Part shown: piece by piece, positions 8,548-18,408 of the stretch
How the letters are laid out: each line of letters starts with the position of its first letter
How positions within the stretch are numbered: the stretch's first letter is position 1
Source: an uncultured Bacteroidales bacterium
Lineage (GTDB): Bacteria; Bacteroidota; Bacteroidia; Bacteroidales; UBA932
NCBI GenBank assembly: GCA_900318565.1
Contig: ONLD01000005.1
Coordinates: 1 to 58,971, forward strand
Direction of reading: 5' to 3'
DNA: 58,971 bases
The notes under the pieces: model-generated
The model's database searches: none
Told to the model about the DNA's origin: nothing
Seen by the model: only the letters and a program-made list of their open reading frames with translations
Program-made: the position numbers and the translations under genes

Positions 8548-9093
8548 ATGGATATTCTGCAGGAAAAGCGGCTTATTGAGGGGATCAGACACGGCGACAG
8601 GGCTTCACTCCAAGAGCTCTATGAGAGCTGCGCCCCCGCCCTGATAGCTACCATCCGGAGATATGTCCCTGACAGGCAGGAAGCCGAAGACATACTGCAG
8701 AACAGTTTCATCAAGATCATTGACAATCTGGACCGGTTCAAACCGCAAAAGGCGGGAAGCCTGCAGGCCTGGATGCACAGCATCTCGGCCCACGAAGCAG
8801 TCTCGTGGCTCCGGAAGCGGAGCCCCCTGAACTTCATCCCCATCCTTCAGGACATTCCTGAGGAGGAAGATGATGAAGGAACGCTTTTTTCCGGAATCGG
8901 CCAGGAGTGTATCCAGGAAGCGATAGCCAAGCTTCCAAGCGGATACCGTACGGTCTTGAATCTTTATGTTTTTGAGGATTTGAGCCACAAAGAAATCGCA
9001 CGGCTGCTGGGTATCAGCGAAGGCACTTCCGCATCCCAGCTGCACAGGGCAAGGGCAATGTTGTATAAACTGTTAAAGGAAGCAGATAAATGA
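8548..9093 (+). CDS. ECF-type RNA polymerase sigma factor
   Basis: Sigma factor of 181 residues with region 2 (LYESCAPALIATIRRYVPDRQEAEDILQNSFIKI, the usual DxxEAEDxxQ core-binding helix) and region 4 (LPSGYRTVLNLYVFEDLSHKEIARLLGISEGTSASQLHRARAMLYKLL, the -35 recognition helix-turn-helix). The region between them contains WLRKRS and an acidic stretch. It overlaps the next gene by four bases (ATGA) and heads a three-gene operon with a trans-envelope partner and a serpin. The partner's N-terminal cytoplasmic tail is the likely anti-sigma element. Target promoters are unknown; autoregulation is plausible but no matching site was recognised. Confidence 0.93.
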   Translation: MDILQEKRLIEGIRHGDRASLQELYESCAPALIATIRRYVPDRQEAEDILQNSFIKIIDNLDRFKPQKAGSLQAWMHSISAHEAVSWLRKRSPLNFIPILQDIPEEEDDEGTLFSGIGQECIQEAIAKLPSGYRTVLNLYVFEDLSHKEIARLLGISEGTSASQLHRARAMLYKLLKEADK

Positions 9094-10337
9094 AAGAAAA
9101 ATGGGCTGAAAACTTGAGTTCCAGGATGCAGGGCTACACCGAGCCCGTGTCCGGCAAGGTCTGGGAGGGCATCTCCGGGACAAGGAGGCGGGCCTTTATC
9201 TTCCCCTGGTGGCTGCTGGCTACAGCCGCAGCCGGAGCGGTCGCCGCAGTTCTGCTCCTGCGGAGTTCCGCAGAAGGCGCCCTGCCTTCAGATGCTCCCG
9301 CAAGCATCAGCGAGCTGGTCTCTGAAGCCTCGCCTTCCAACGCGCCCCGGTTAATCTCCGAGGTCCCGGCTGTGCCTTCTTCAGGCCCTTCCAGGGCTGC
9401 CGCTCCCGTGAACCGGAAATCCTCAACCGCAGCGGCGCCCGCCGGGCCTTCCGAACCGATCGCGCAAGCCGCGGAGCCCGCCGGGCCTTCCGAGCCAGCC
9501 GCACAAGCCCCTGAGCCTCTGCAGCCCGGCCCTCAGGCAAAGCCCCGGACGACCGGTGCAGAAGACAATGCTGTCATCCCGAAGCCCGATTCCGGCGCTG
9601 ACTTTTGGGCGGATATCCCGGAAAAGCCCGGGCGCCGCACACGCGTTTCCGCATCCTTGCTGGCCCAAGTCTCTCCGGGGAATGCATTGACCGGATTCAA
9701 CGCCTCCTATATGTCCGGATCCAATCTCGGCAGAACTGCTACCGCTCCCGGCTCATCGGTCAGCGATCCAGGTATGACGAGCGACCAAGACGGCAAGCCC
9801 GTAGATGACGGAGACAAAGACGGCACGGGCGGAAGCAGTGGAAATACGCCTCCGACGAAATCCAAGCCGGGACAGGCCCCTGTCCAGGAAGATCAAGCCG
9901 GTTATTCCCCAGTTATGCAGCACCTCTTTCCCGTGAAATTCGGAGCGGCCCTCAGTTTCAGCATCAGCGAACGGTTCTCCGTCGATACAGGTCTTGACTA
10001 TCTTTGGCTGCGCTCTACCGGGGCCCGGGAGCAACAACTGCATTTCGTCGGCATTCCCGTGAAAGTGGACTATAACATACTGAACTACCGTCCCTTATCC
10101 CTGTATGTGGCGGCCGGCGTCGAAGCCTTCAAATGCATCGCAGGCAATGGCCCCGACAAGCCCTGGCTCTTTTCGGCAGGCATCGGCGCGGGAATAGGAG
10201 TAGCGCTCTCCCCTACCGTGAGCCTGTACGCAGAGCCTGGCTTCGCCGCTTACTTCCACACCGGCCTTTGCGAGCATTACTACACACAGAACCCTTACGC
10301 CGCCAGCCTGTCCGTCGGTATTAAATTGAATCTTTAA
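9090..10337 (+). CDS. inner-membrane-anchored protein with C-terminal outer-membrane barrel, putative sigma regulator
   Basis: Protein of 415 residues with three parts: a short cytoplasmic tail (residues 1-33, KWAENLSSRMQGYTEPVSGKVWEGI, similar to tails found after ECF sigma genes in Bacteroidales), one membrane segment at about 36-57, and a long Pro/Ala/Ser-rich stretch up to about residue 265. The last 140 residues look like a small outer-membrane barrel (alternating aromatic strands, glycine-rich turns, ending in VGIKLNL). The linker contains near-duplicate units (AGPSEP...AQA). The layout suggests one chain spanning both membranes, with the tail binding the sigma factor upstream. That role is inferred from position and layout. 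No cleavable signal peptide is seen. Confidence 0.7.
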   Translation: MKEKWAENLSSRMQGYTEPVSGKVWEGISGTRRRAFIFPWWLLATAAAGAVAAVLLLRSSAEGALPSDAPASISELVSEASPSNAPRLISEVPAVPSSGPSRAAAPVNRKSSTAAAPAGPSEPIAQAAEPAGPSEPAAQAPEPLQPGPQAKPRTTGAEDNAVIPKPDSGADFWADIPEKPGRRTRVSASLLAQVSPGNALTGFNASYMSGSNLGRTATAPGSSVSDPGMTSDQDGKPVDDGDKDGTGGSSGNTPPTKSKPGQAPVQEDQAGYSPVMQHLFPVKFGAALSFSISERFSVDTGLDYLWLRSTGAREQQLHFVGIPVKVDYNILNYRPLSLYVAAGVEAFKCIAGNGPDKPWLFSAGIGAGIGVALSPTVSLYAEPGFAAYFHTGLCEHYYTQNPYAASLSVGIKLNL

Positions 10338-10349
10338 ATTATTTGCAAT

Positions 10350-11633
10350 ATGGAACTTAAAGCAATCTTATCCACCGCTTTTTCGCTCTGTCTCTGTGCC
10401 TGCGTGCCTGCAGTAGCACCACAGGATGTCGAGCATCAGCCATTGTCATCCGACTATGCCTTCCTGGAAGATGAGGCGCCCAAGGCACTGACAAAGGCCG
10501 AAGAGGCGAAAGTCGCGCAGCTGAACGATTTCGCATTCGCATTCAGCAACTGCCTGCAGGAGCAGGCCGGCTCCTATGTGTATTCGCCCGTGAGCATAGC
10601 TTTCGTGCTCGGAATGCTCTCCGAAGGCGCGGCCGGGCAGACGCGCTCTGAAATCTGCGCCGCCCTCGGATTCGACCCCGAAGACCAGCAGGGCATTAAT
10701 GAATTCTGCCGGGACTTGTGCGTGATTGCGAAGCGGGCAGCCTCAAAGGAGGAAATCTTCGAGATTGCCAATGCCATCCTTGCGGACAAAAGCATACCTG
10801 TAAAAGAGTCCTTCTGCCGCAATGTCAAGGGATACTACAATGCCGACATCCTGCAGATGGACTTCAACACCGAAGATGTCGCATCCTACATCAACAAGTG
10901 GGCGGCCGAGCGCACCCACGACAGGATTACGCACGTAGTGGACAATATCCCGCCGAGCATTTTCTCCGTATTTATCAACGCCTTGTATTTCAAGGCTTCC
11001 TGGGCGGACGGTTTTATGGAGGTCTTGACTTCCGAAGGTCCTTTCAAAGGCGCTGACGGCAAGACTAGGACCGAGATGATGATGCATAAGAAGGATGAGT
11101 ATATACGTACCCAGTATGCCCGCGGCTCCAACTTCTCAATGGTCAGCCTCCCCTATGGCGAGGAGCTGCGCTACCCGGGACAGTTTGAAATGTCCTTCCT
11201 CCTGCCGGATGACGGCATAAGCGTAGAAAAAGTCCTCTCGGGGCTGGACGGGAAGGCCTGGGCCGATATCCACGCAGCGCTCTCCAAGGAGCTCGTGGAC
11301 CTGATGATTCCCCGCTTCGAGACATCTTCCGACCTGGATATCAACTCCATCCTCAAGCAGCTCGGAATACGCACCGCCTATGACAGCATAAAAGCGGACT
11401 TCTCCAATTTCTCGTCTGCACAGCTGTGGATAGATACCGTGAAGCACATAGCAAACATTTCCGTCGATGAAAAAGGCACGGAAGCCGCGGCGGTGACGGT
11501 TGCGATGATGGCCGGGGCCACTCCCGACGCTCCGGAGCCTCAATTCATAGAATTCCACGCAGACCGCCCGTTCATCTTCGCGATAACGGAGAAGACGACC
11601 GGCGCCATCCTTTTCCTGGGCTGCTACAGATAA
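10350..11633 (+). CDS. serpin family protease inhibitor, probable lipoprotein
   Basis: Serine protease inhibitor (serpin) of 427 residues, full length for the family. A hydrophobic N-terminus with LCLCAC suggests an export signal and possible lipid anchor, so it should act outside the inner membrane. Serpin hallmarks: YSPVSIAFVLGMLSEGAAGQT, INALYFKASW, the hinge DEKGTEAAAVTVAMMAG, and FHADRPFIFAITEKTTGAILFLG. Counting from the hinge Glu as P17 puts Ala near P1, in a small-residue context that in other serpins favours elastase-like targets; this is an inference. It lies 12 bases after the barrel gene, so it belongs to the ECF operon. Known bacterial serpins of gut commensals inhibit host neutrophil or pancreatic elastase. 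Confidence 0.93.
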   Translation: MELKAILSTAFSLCLCACVPAVAPQDVEHQPLSSDYAFLEDEAPKALTKAEEAKVAQLNDFAFAFSNCLQEQAGSYVYSPVSIAFVLGMLSEGAAGQTRSEICAALGFDPEDQQGINEFCRDLCVIAKRAASKEEIFEIANAILADKSIPVKESFCRNVKGYYNADILQMDFNTEDVASYINKWAAERTHDRITHVVDNIPPSIFSVFINALYFKASWADGFMEVLTSEGPFKGADGKTRTEMMMHKKDEYIRTQYARGSNFSMVSLPYGEELRYPGQFEMSFLLPDDGISVEKVLSGLDGKAWADIHAALSKELVDLMIPRFETSSDLDINSILKQLGIRTAYDSIKADFSNFSSAQLWIDTVKHIANISVDEKGTEAAAVTVAMMAGATPDAPEPQFIEFHADRPFIFAITEKTTGAILFLGCYR

Positions 11634-11651
11634 TTATTGAGCAGAATTCGC

Positions 11652-11659
11652 TATATTTG
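11652..11659 (+). promoter_or_regulatory. -7 promoter box, TATATTTG
   Basis: Perfect TAnnTTTG box ending seven bases before the ATG at 11667. The bases between box and ATG (CCCTGTT) nearly match those at coaD (TCCTGTT). A convincing -33 element is not seen. Confidence 0.6.
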
Positions 11660-11666
11660 CCCTGTT

Positions 11667-12503
11667 ATGGGCAAAAGAATTATAATTTTGCTTCTGGGTC
11701 TGTGCCTTGCGATTACCCTCAAGGCACAGGAACCGGGAGCAAACTCCGTTCCCGACAGCCTCTCCTTCGAAATGCTGGACGGGATGCTGGAAAAATATAC
11801 CGCCGCCATCGAGCGCGAGGCGGTCGATACCAAGAACTCTGAATGCGACTTCCTCATCGGCTCCGTGCGGGACTCCCTGACCACCCAGCACATAGCCTTG
11901 TGGCTCTATGACCATTACAAGGAATCCCCTCTTATGGGCGACGAAGCCGTAGCAATCCACATCTACGATTCCTGGTTCAAGAGCGGCGCCGTCGCTATGC
12001 GCAGCCAGTTCGACCGCTTCGACGCGGACCTGTTTGCCAGTTTCAACCGCTCCACGCTGCTGGGGATGAAGGCTCCCGTCGTGGATATGCAGACGCCTTG
12101 CGGGCGGAAGATAAAGATTCCCGAGGAAGGCAGCCACTCCATCCTTTTCTTCTTCGACACCAGTTGCGGCAAGTGCCAGCTGACTGCCAAGGTACTCCCC
12201 GGCGTGCTTGAGAAAATCACCTTCCCGACCCGCTTCTACGCAGTATATTGCGGCCACGACAAGAAGTCCTGGAGGAAGTTCCGCAGGGAATTCCGCGTGC
12301 GCAACAAGAATGTCGGAATCGTCCACGCCTGGGATCCGGAAGTGCAGAGCGACTACCTGCGCCTCTACGGTGTGATGTCCACTCCGAGACTGTATATTAC
12401 CGACACCGACACGGAAATTTTGGGCCGACGCCTTGAAATTGAATCACTTGAAGAAATAATTCATTATATTTGCGATTACTATGGGCAAACGCAAAAACAA
12501 TAA
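11667..12503 (+). CDS. exported thioredoxin-like protein with CGKC motif
   Basis: Periplasmic protein of 278 residues: signal peptide (residues 1-20, ending LKAQ), a helical N-terminal domain of the kind annotated DUF5106, and a TlpA-like thioredoxin domain with the redox pair Cys167-Gly-Lys-Cys170 in FFFDTSCGKC. A cis-Pro equivalent is seen in STPRLYI. It should exchange disulfides in the periplasm; the partner is unknown. I chose the ATG at 11667 because it gives a clean signal peptide and follows a -7 box; the frame is open slightly upstream. The end overlaps the ribbon-helix-helix gene by 23 bases, yet that gene has its own promoter box inside this one. Confidence 0.85.
   Translation: MGKRIIILLLGLCLAITLKAQEPGANSVPDSLSFEMLDGMLEKYTAAIEREAVDTKNSECDFLIGSVRDSLTTQHIALWLYDHYKESPLMGDEAVAIHIYDSWFKSGAVAMRSQFDRFDADLFASFNRSTLLGMKAPVVDMQTPCGRKIKIPEEGSHSILFFFDTSCGKCQLTAKVLPGVLEKITFPTRFYAVYCGHDKKSWRKFRREFRVRNKNVGIVHAWDPEVQSDYLRLYGVMSTPRLYITDTDTEILGRRLEIESLEEIIHYICDYYGQTQKQ
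12465..12472 (+). promoter_or_regulatory. internal -7 promoter box, TATATTTG
   Basis: Perfect box lying inside the last codons of the thioredoxin-like gene and ending eight bases before the ATG at 12481, so the small DNA-binding protein can be transcribed separately. Confidence 0.55.
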
Positions 12504-12717
12504 ACTTCAAGCAGTTGACCCCGCCTATTTCGACAAGCAGCGGGAGTCAATGCTTCGCGTGCACCGCAAGTCCGTGCTTTTCAATGCCGGCGAGCTTGCG
12601 GCCATCGACGAATACTGCCGCCGTTTCAAGGTCGGTTCCCGTTCCGCTCTCATCCGCCAAGCCGTTATGGAAAGGGTCCTCCGTGGCCTGGAGGAGAATC
12701 ACCCGACATTATTCTGA
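12481..12717 (+). CDS. small ribbon-helix-helix protein
   Basis: Basic protein of 78 residues. The middle (SVLFNAGELAAIDEYCRRFKVGSRSALIRQAVMERVLRGLEE) fits a ribbon-helix-helix DNA-binding fold: a short strand, helix A, a Gly turn and helix B with SALIRQAV. Such proteins dimerise and act as repressors or antitoxins. No toxin-like partner gene is adjacent, which argues for a stand-alone regulator. Targets are unknown. It overlaps the upstream gene by 23 bases and ends 18 bases before a hairpin. Confidence 0.75.
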   Translation: MGKRKNNKLQAVDPAYFDKQRESMLRVHRKSVLFNAGELAAIDEYCRRFKVGSRSALIRQAVMERVLRGLEENHPTLF

Positions 12718-12735
12718 AATCAGCTTTCAAAAATA

Positions 12736-12765
12736 ATCCCTCCCTGCTTTGCAGCGGGGAGGGAT
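12736..12765 (-). terminator. terminator for lon, hairpin shared with the convergent gene
   Basis: Arms ATCCCTCCC (12736-12744) and GGGAGGGAT (12757-12765) pair perfectly. Read on the minus strand the hairpin is followed by TTATTTTT, a good intrinsic terminator for lon. On the plus strand no U-run follows. A second short palindrome, GAGCCGG-CA-CCGGCTC, sits at 12773-12788 against the lon stop codon. Confidence 0.75.
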
Positions 12766-12787
12766 GTAACTTGAGCCGGCACCGGCT

Positions 12788-15157
<2,370 letters not shown>

Positions 15158-15187
15158 ATTTTTCTGTCAAAATGTCAGTAAAAGCCC

Positions 15188-15227
15188 AAAAAAGGCACCG
15201 GATACAGTATAGGTCAATCTCCGTGCC
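15188..15227 (-). promoter_or_regulatory. hairpin plus U-run in the lon leader, candidate attenuator
   Basis: Arms GGCACCGGA (15194-15202) and TCCGTGCC (15220-15227) pair with one bulged base. On the minus strand, the direction of lon, the stem is followed by six U (15193-15188). It lies between the proposed lon -7 box (15239-15246) and the lon ATG (15157), where an intrinsic terminator would cut off lon transcription unless bypassed. Confidence 0.5.
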
Positions 15228-15238
15228 AAAGAAAAGCG

Positions 15239-15278
15239 CAAAAATATTTTGATTGTTGGAAATTTAACTCTATTTTTG
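15239..15278. promoter_or_regulatory. divergent promoters of lon (minus) and HU (plus)
   Basis: Plus strand: TTTTG at 15247-15251, a 19-base gap, then TATTTTTG at 15271-15278, a good match to the Bacteroidetes -33/-7 pattern, 54 bases before the HU start. Minus strand: TATTTTTG at 15246-15239 for lon. The lon -7 box touches the HU -33 element, so the two promoters probably compete. Confidence 0.6.
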
Positions 15279-15332
15279 CGTTCCAATTGATTTATAGAGC
15301 TAAAGTCAACCAACCAAACATTTATATATATT

Positions 15333-15608
15333 ATGACAAAGGCAGAAATCGTAAGTGAAGTTGCAAAAGCAACGGGAATTGAGAAAGTTACAGTTCAGAC
15401 AGTTTTCGAGGCCGCTATGGAGGCTATCAAGGGTTCCATCGTAAAGGGCAATCCCGTGTATCTTCGCGGCTTTGGTAGTTTTATCATCAAGCATCGCGCA
15501 CAGAAGGCCGCCCGCAACATCACCAAGAAGACGACCATCACCATTCCCGAACACGACATCCCTGCATTCAAGCCCAGCAAGGCTTTCATTGCAGAGCTGC
15601 AGAAATAA
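15333..15608 (+). CDS. HU-family nucleoid protein
   Basis: DNA-bending protein of 91 residues of the HU/IHF family. N-terminal helices (TKAEIVSEVAKATGIEKVTVQTVFEAAMEAIK), the GNPVYLRGFGSFIIKHRAQKAARNI region with the beta-arm, and a C-terminal KPSKAF segment are all typical. It normally forms dimers that compact the nucleoid. It has its own promoter and is followed 17 bases later by a 29-codon gene, then by a terminator, so the two form one short operon. Confidence 0.95.
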   Translation: MTKAEIVSEVAKATGIEKVTVQTVFEAAMEAIKGSIVKGNPVYLRGFGSFIIKHRAQKAARNITKKTTITIPEHDIPAFKPSKAFIAELQK

Positions 15609-15625
15609 ATTAATATCAACAAAAT

Positions 15626-15715
15626 ATGCCTAACGGAAAAAAGCATAAAAGACACAAGATGGCGACGCACAAGCGCAAGAAGCGCTTGCGTCTGAACAGG
15701 CACAAGAAGAAATAG
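15626..15715 (+). CDS. 29-residue highly basic protein (AURKAIP1/COX24-like)
   Basis: Tiny gene encoding MPNGKKHKRHKMATHKRKKR and nine further residues (LRLNRHKKK). More than half of the residues are Lys, Arg or His. I recognise it as a conserved small protein of Bacteroidetes, often annotated as AURKAIP1/COX24 domain; the mitochondrial counterpart mS38 sits on the small ribosomal subunit. A ribosome-associated role is therefore likely but inferred. Support for translation: ATG start 17 bases after HU, an intact frame to TAG, a sharp terminator ten bases downstream, and strong compositional selection. Confidence 0.8.
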   Translation: MPNGKKHKRHKMATHKRKKRLRLNRHKKK

Positions 15716-15725
15716 TCGCTTTAGG

Positions 15726-15758
15726 CCCGGCGGGAGATCCGGCCGGGTCTTTTGTTTT
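15726..15758 (+). terminator. rho-independent terminator after the HU operon
   Basis: Stem CCCGGC (15726-15731) with GCCGGG (15742-15747), then TCTTTTGTTTT. It separates the HU operon from rng, whose ATG follows 14 bases later. Confidence 0.85.
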
Positions 15759-15772
15759 ATTACTGTCCCAAA

Positions 15773-17335
15773 ATGGAGTCCGAACGCCAAGACAAAGACC
15801 TTGTGGTCGACGTGGGCTCGGCAGAGGTGCGACTGGCACTGCTGGAAAATCACCGTCTGATTGAGCTCAACCGCGAATCGAGTCAGGGTCACAGCTTTTC
15901 GGTCGGGGATGTATATCTTGGAAGAGTCAAGAAGATACTTCCCGCACTAAACGCTGCGTTCGTGGACATCGGAGACACCAAAGAGGCATTTGTCCATTAT
16001 CTTGACCTGGGCCTGCATTTCGACGCTTTCGACCGCTTCGTGAAAGAAAGCAACCCCAACAAAAATATGGGGGACCTTTTCACGAGCATCAAAGTGGGCG
16101 CTCCCCTCTCGAAGGAGGGACGCATCGAAGATTACCTCAAGCCTGGACAGCTGATAATCGGACAGATTGTCAAAGAACCGATTTCCACGAAGGGATCCCG
16201 GCTGACTGCAGAGATTTCATTGGCAGGACGCAACATTGTGCTGCTCCCTTTCGCTGAGAAAGTGAGCGTTTCCCAAAAAATCGCCTCGAAAGAGGAAAAG
16301 AGAAGACTCGAGACTCTGGTGGGCAACATCCTGCCGAAAAACTACGGAGCCATCATCCGTACGGCCGCAGAAGGCAGTTCTGCCGCGGTCCTGGTGGCGG
16401 AACTCCGCTCCCTGATTGAAAAGTGGGAGGGCGCCTGGAAGAGAATCTCGAAAAACAAAGGAGCGGGACTGCTCTTCACGGAGTATTCCAAGACCACCAC
16501 TATCCTGCGTGACCTCCTCAACGACAGTTTCTCGAACGTGTATGTCAACGACGAGAAGATTTATGAGGAGACCCGCCGCTACATTTCCCTGATTTCCCCC
16601 GAGCAGGAGAAAATCGTAAAGCTTTACGACGGGAAAGAGCCTATCTTCGACCATTTCGAAGTCACGCGGCAAATCAAGAGTTCTTTCGGAAAGGTGGTGC
16701 CGATGAAGCAGGGCGCATATCTGGTCATAGAGACCACGGAAGCCCTCAACGTCATCGATGTCAACAGCGGTATCCGCGCCAAGACCAACGACCAGGAGGA
16801 GAATACCTTCGAGGTAAACAAACTGGCTGCCGAAGAAATAGCACGCCAACTGCGCCTGCGGGATATGGGCGGCATAGTCATAGTCGATTTCATCGATATG
16901 GACACGGCCGAGCACCGCAACGAGCTCTACAAGTATATGTGCGAGCTTATGGCAGGCGACAGGGCAAAGCACAACGTGCTGCCACTCACGAAGTTCGGCC
17001 TGATGCAGATTACCCGCCAGCGCATCCGCCCGGTCACGGAGATCAACACCACGGAGAAATGCCCTCTGTGCCACGGCACCGGCAAAATTGCCTCCACGGT
17101 GGTTATCGACGAGCAGATTGAACGCAAGCTCGCCGACCTCGTCGAAAGCACGGGGAAAAGACAGTTCACGTTGAAAGTCAGTCCGATACTCGGGGCCTAC
17201 ATTACCCGCGGCTGGAGTTCATTCGTAAGTAAGTGGAAACGCAAGTACAAATGCAAGCTGAAGGTCGTCGAAATGACGGAACACAGCATCCTGCAGTATG
17301 AATTCTACGATGAAGAAGGAAAGTTGCTCGAATAG
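15773..17335 (+). CDS. rng: ribonuclease G/E
   Basis: Endoribonuclease of 520 residues that cuts single-stranded AU-rich RNA in rRNA maturation and mRNA decay. It has an S1 domain near the N-terminus (GDVYLGRVKKILPALNAAFVDIG), the RNase H-like and DNase I-like catalytic core with FEVTRQIKSSFG, VIDVNSG and IVIVDFIDMD (metal-binding Asp residues), and a zinc-link Cys motif CPLCHGTGKI. There is no long RNE-type C-terminal scaffold, so it is RNase G-sized. I chose the ATG at 15773 because the frame upstream runs through the terminator. Its 3' end carries its own terminator. Confidence 0.95.
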   Translation: MESERQDKDLVVDVGSAEVRLALLENHRLIELNRESSQGHSFSVGDVYLGRVKKILPALNAAFVDIGDTKEAFVHYLDLGLHFDAFDRFVKESNPNKNMGDLFTSIKVGAPLSKEGRIEDYLKPGQLIIGQIVKEPISTKGSRLTAEISLAGRNIVLLPFAEKVSVSQKIASKEEKRRLETLVGNILPKNYGAIIRTAAEGSSAAVLVAELRSLIEKWEGAWKRISKNKGAGLLFTEYSKTTTILRDLLNDSFSNVYVNDEKIYEETRRYISLISPEQEKIVKLYDGKEPIFDHFEVTRQIKSSFGKVVPMKQGAYLVIETTEALNVIDVNSGIRAKTNDQEENTFEVNKLAAEEIARQLRLRDMGGIVIVDFIDMDTAEHRNELYKYMCELMAGDRAKHNVLPLTKFGLMQITRQRIRPVTEINTTEKCPLCHGTGKIASTVVIDEQIERKLADLVESTGKRQFTLKVSPILGAYITRGWSSFVSKWKRKYKCKLKVVEMTEHSILQYEFYDEEGKLLE

Positions 17336-17351
17336 AGCGACTTTCTTTTTT
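17319..17351 (+). terminator. terminator overlapping the rng stop codon
   Basis: Arms GAAAGTTGCTC (17319-17329) and GAGCGACTTTC (17335-17345) pair with one G-U, the stop codon lies in and beside the loop, and six T follow (17346-17351). The signal is therefore partly coding. Confidence 0.85.
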
Positions 17352-18408
17352 ATTCCTCCGAAGGCATACACCCGCTGTAGCGGCGCCATTTGTCGAGCAG
17401 CGCAGCCATATCGGCGGGAATCTGCGAATCGAACTGCAGGAACTTCCTGGTCCTCGGGTGCACAAACCCCAGGGTCTTGGCGTGCAGCGCCTGACGGGGG
17501 CACAGTTCGAAACAGTTCTGTATGAACTGCTTGTACTTGGAGTAAATCGTCCCCTGCCGTATCTGCGTGCCGCCGTAGCGGTCATCGCCGAAAATGGGGT
17601 GCCCGATGCTGCTGAGGTGGACGCGGATCTGGTGTGTACGGCCGGTCTCGAGCTTGCACTCAACGAGTGTCACGAAGCCGAATCTCTCAAGCACCTTCCA
17701 GTGCGTGACCGCCCTCTTGCCCTTTTCGGGATCGTCCACCGTGCAGAAACGCAGGCGGTCCGAAGGGTCTCGCATAAGGTTGGCATCGACGGTACCGCTG
17801 TCCGAGGGCATATCTCCCCACACCACGGCCACGTAGCGGCGCTCGATCGAATGGTCGAAAAACTGCCTGGCCAGGTTGAGCTGCGACTCATCGTTCTTCG
17901 CCACTGCAAGCAGGCCGCTGGTGTCCTTGTCGATGCGATGCACCAGGATACCCATACGATCGTCTTCGCCGTCCGGGCCCTGGGAAATGCCCAGATGGAA
18001 GGCCAGGGCGTTGACAAGCGTGGACTCGTAGTGGCCGTGGCCGGGATGCACGACCATTCCGGCCGGCTTGTTGAGCACCAGCACGTCTTCGTCTTCATAT
18101 ACTATGTCGAGAGGAATCTCCTGCGGCAGAATCTCGACTCCGCGACGCCTGTAAGGCATCACAAAGCGTATAACGTCTCCGGGGCGGACTATATAATTGG
18201 CCTTGACGGTCTTCTCCCCCACCTGCACGAAGCCTTCCTTGATAGCGCACTGCACACGGTGGCGGGAGGTTTTCTCCATATGCGCCACCATATACTTGTC
18301 CACACGGATTGGGTCCTGGCCCGGATCCACCTCGAGGCGGAAATGCTCGAACATTTCCTGCTCCTCGTCCAGGGGCAGTTCGGCGTCAGTTTGCGGCCCT
18401 GTCAGCAT
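17350..18408 (-). CDS. RluA/RluD-family rRNA pseudouridine synthase
   Basis: Protein of 352 residues. An N-terminal S4 domain (IRVDKYMVAHMEKTSRHRVQCAIKEGFVQVGEKTVKANY) is followed by the catalytic domain with HRIDKDTSGLLAVAK, where the Asp of HRxDxxTSG is the nucleophile, and RTHQIRVHLSSIGHPIFGDDRYGG. This order matches RluD, which modifies helix 69 of 23S rRNA, but the exact target cannot be fixed from sequence. It starts 23 bases inside the end of the PASTA gene, indicating coupled translation. It converges on rng. Confidence 0.93.
   Translation of the reverse strand: MLTGPQTDAELPLDEEQEMFEHFRLEVDPGQDPIRVDKYMVAHMEKTSRHRVQCAIKEGFVQVGEKTVKANYIVRPGDVIRFVMPYRRRGVEILPQEIPLDIVYEDEDVLVLNKPAGMVVHPGHGHYESTLVNALAFHLGISQGPDGEDDRMGILVHRIDKDTSGLLAVAKNDESQLNLARQFFDHSIERRYVAVVWGDMPSDSGTVDANLMRDPSDRLRFCTVDDPEKGKRAVTHWKVLERFGFVTLVECKLETGRTHQIRVHLSSIGHPIFGDDRYGGTQIRQGTIYSKYKQFIQNCFELCPRQALHAKTLGFVHPRTRKFLQFDSQIPADMAALLDKWRRYSGCMPSEE

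Noticed and set aside
12481..12717. The ribbon-helix-helix protein as antitoxin of a toxin-antitoxin pair.
   Set aside because: Upstream is a thioredoxin-like protein and downstream lon on the other strand; no toxin-like gene is adjacent.
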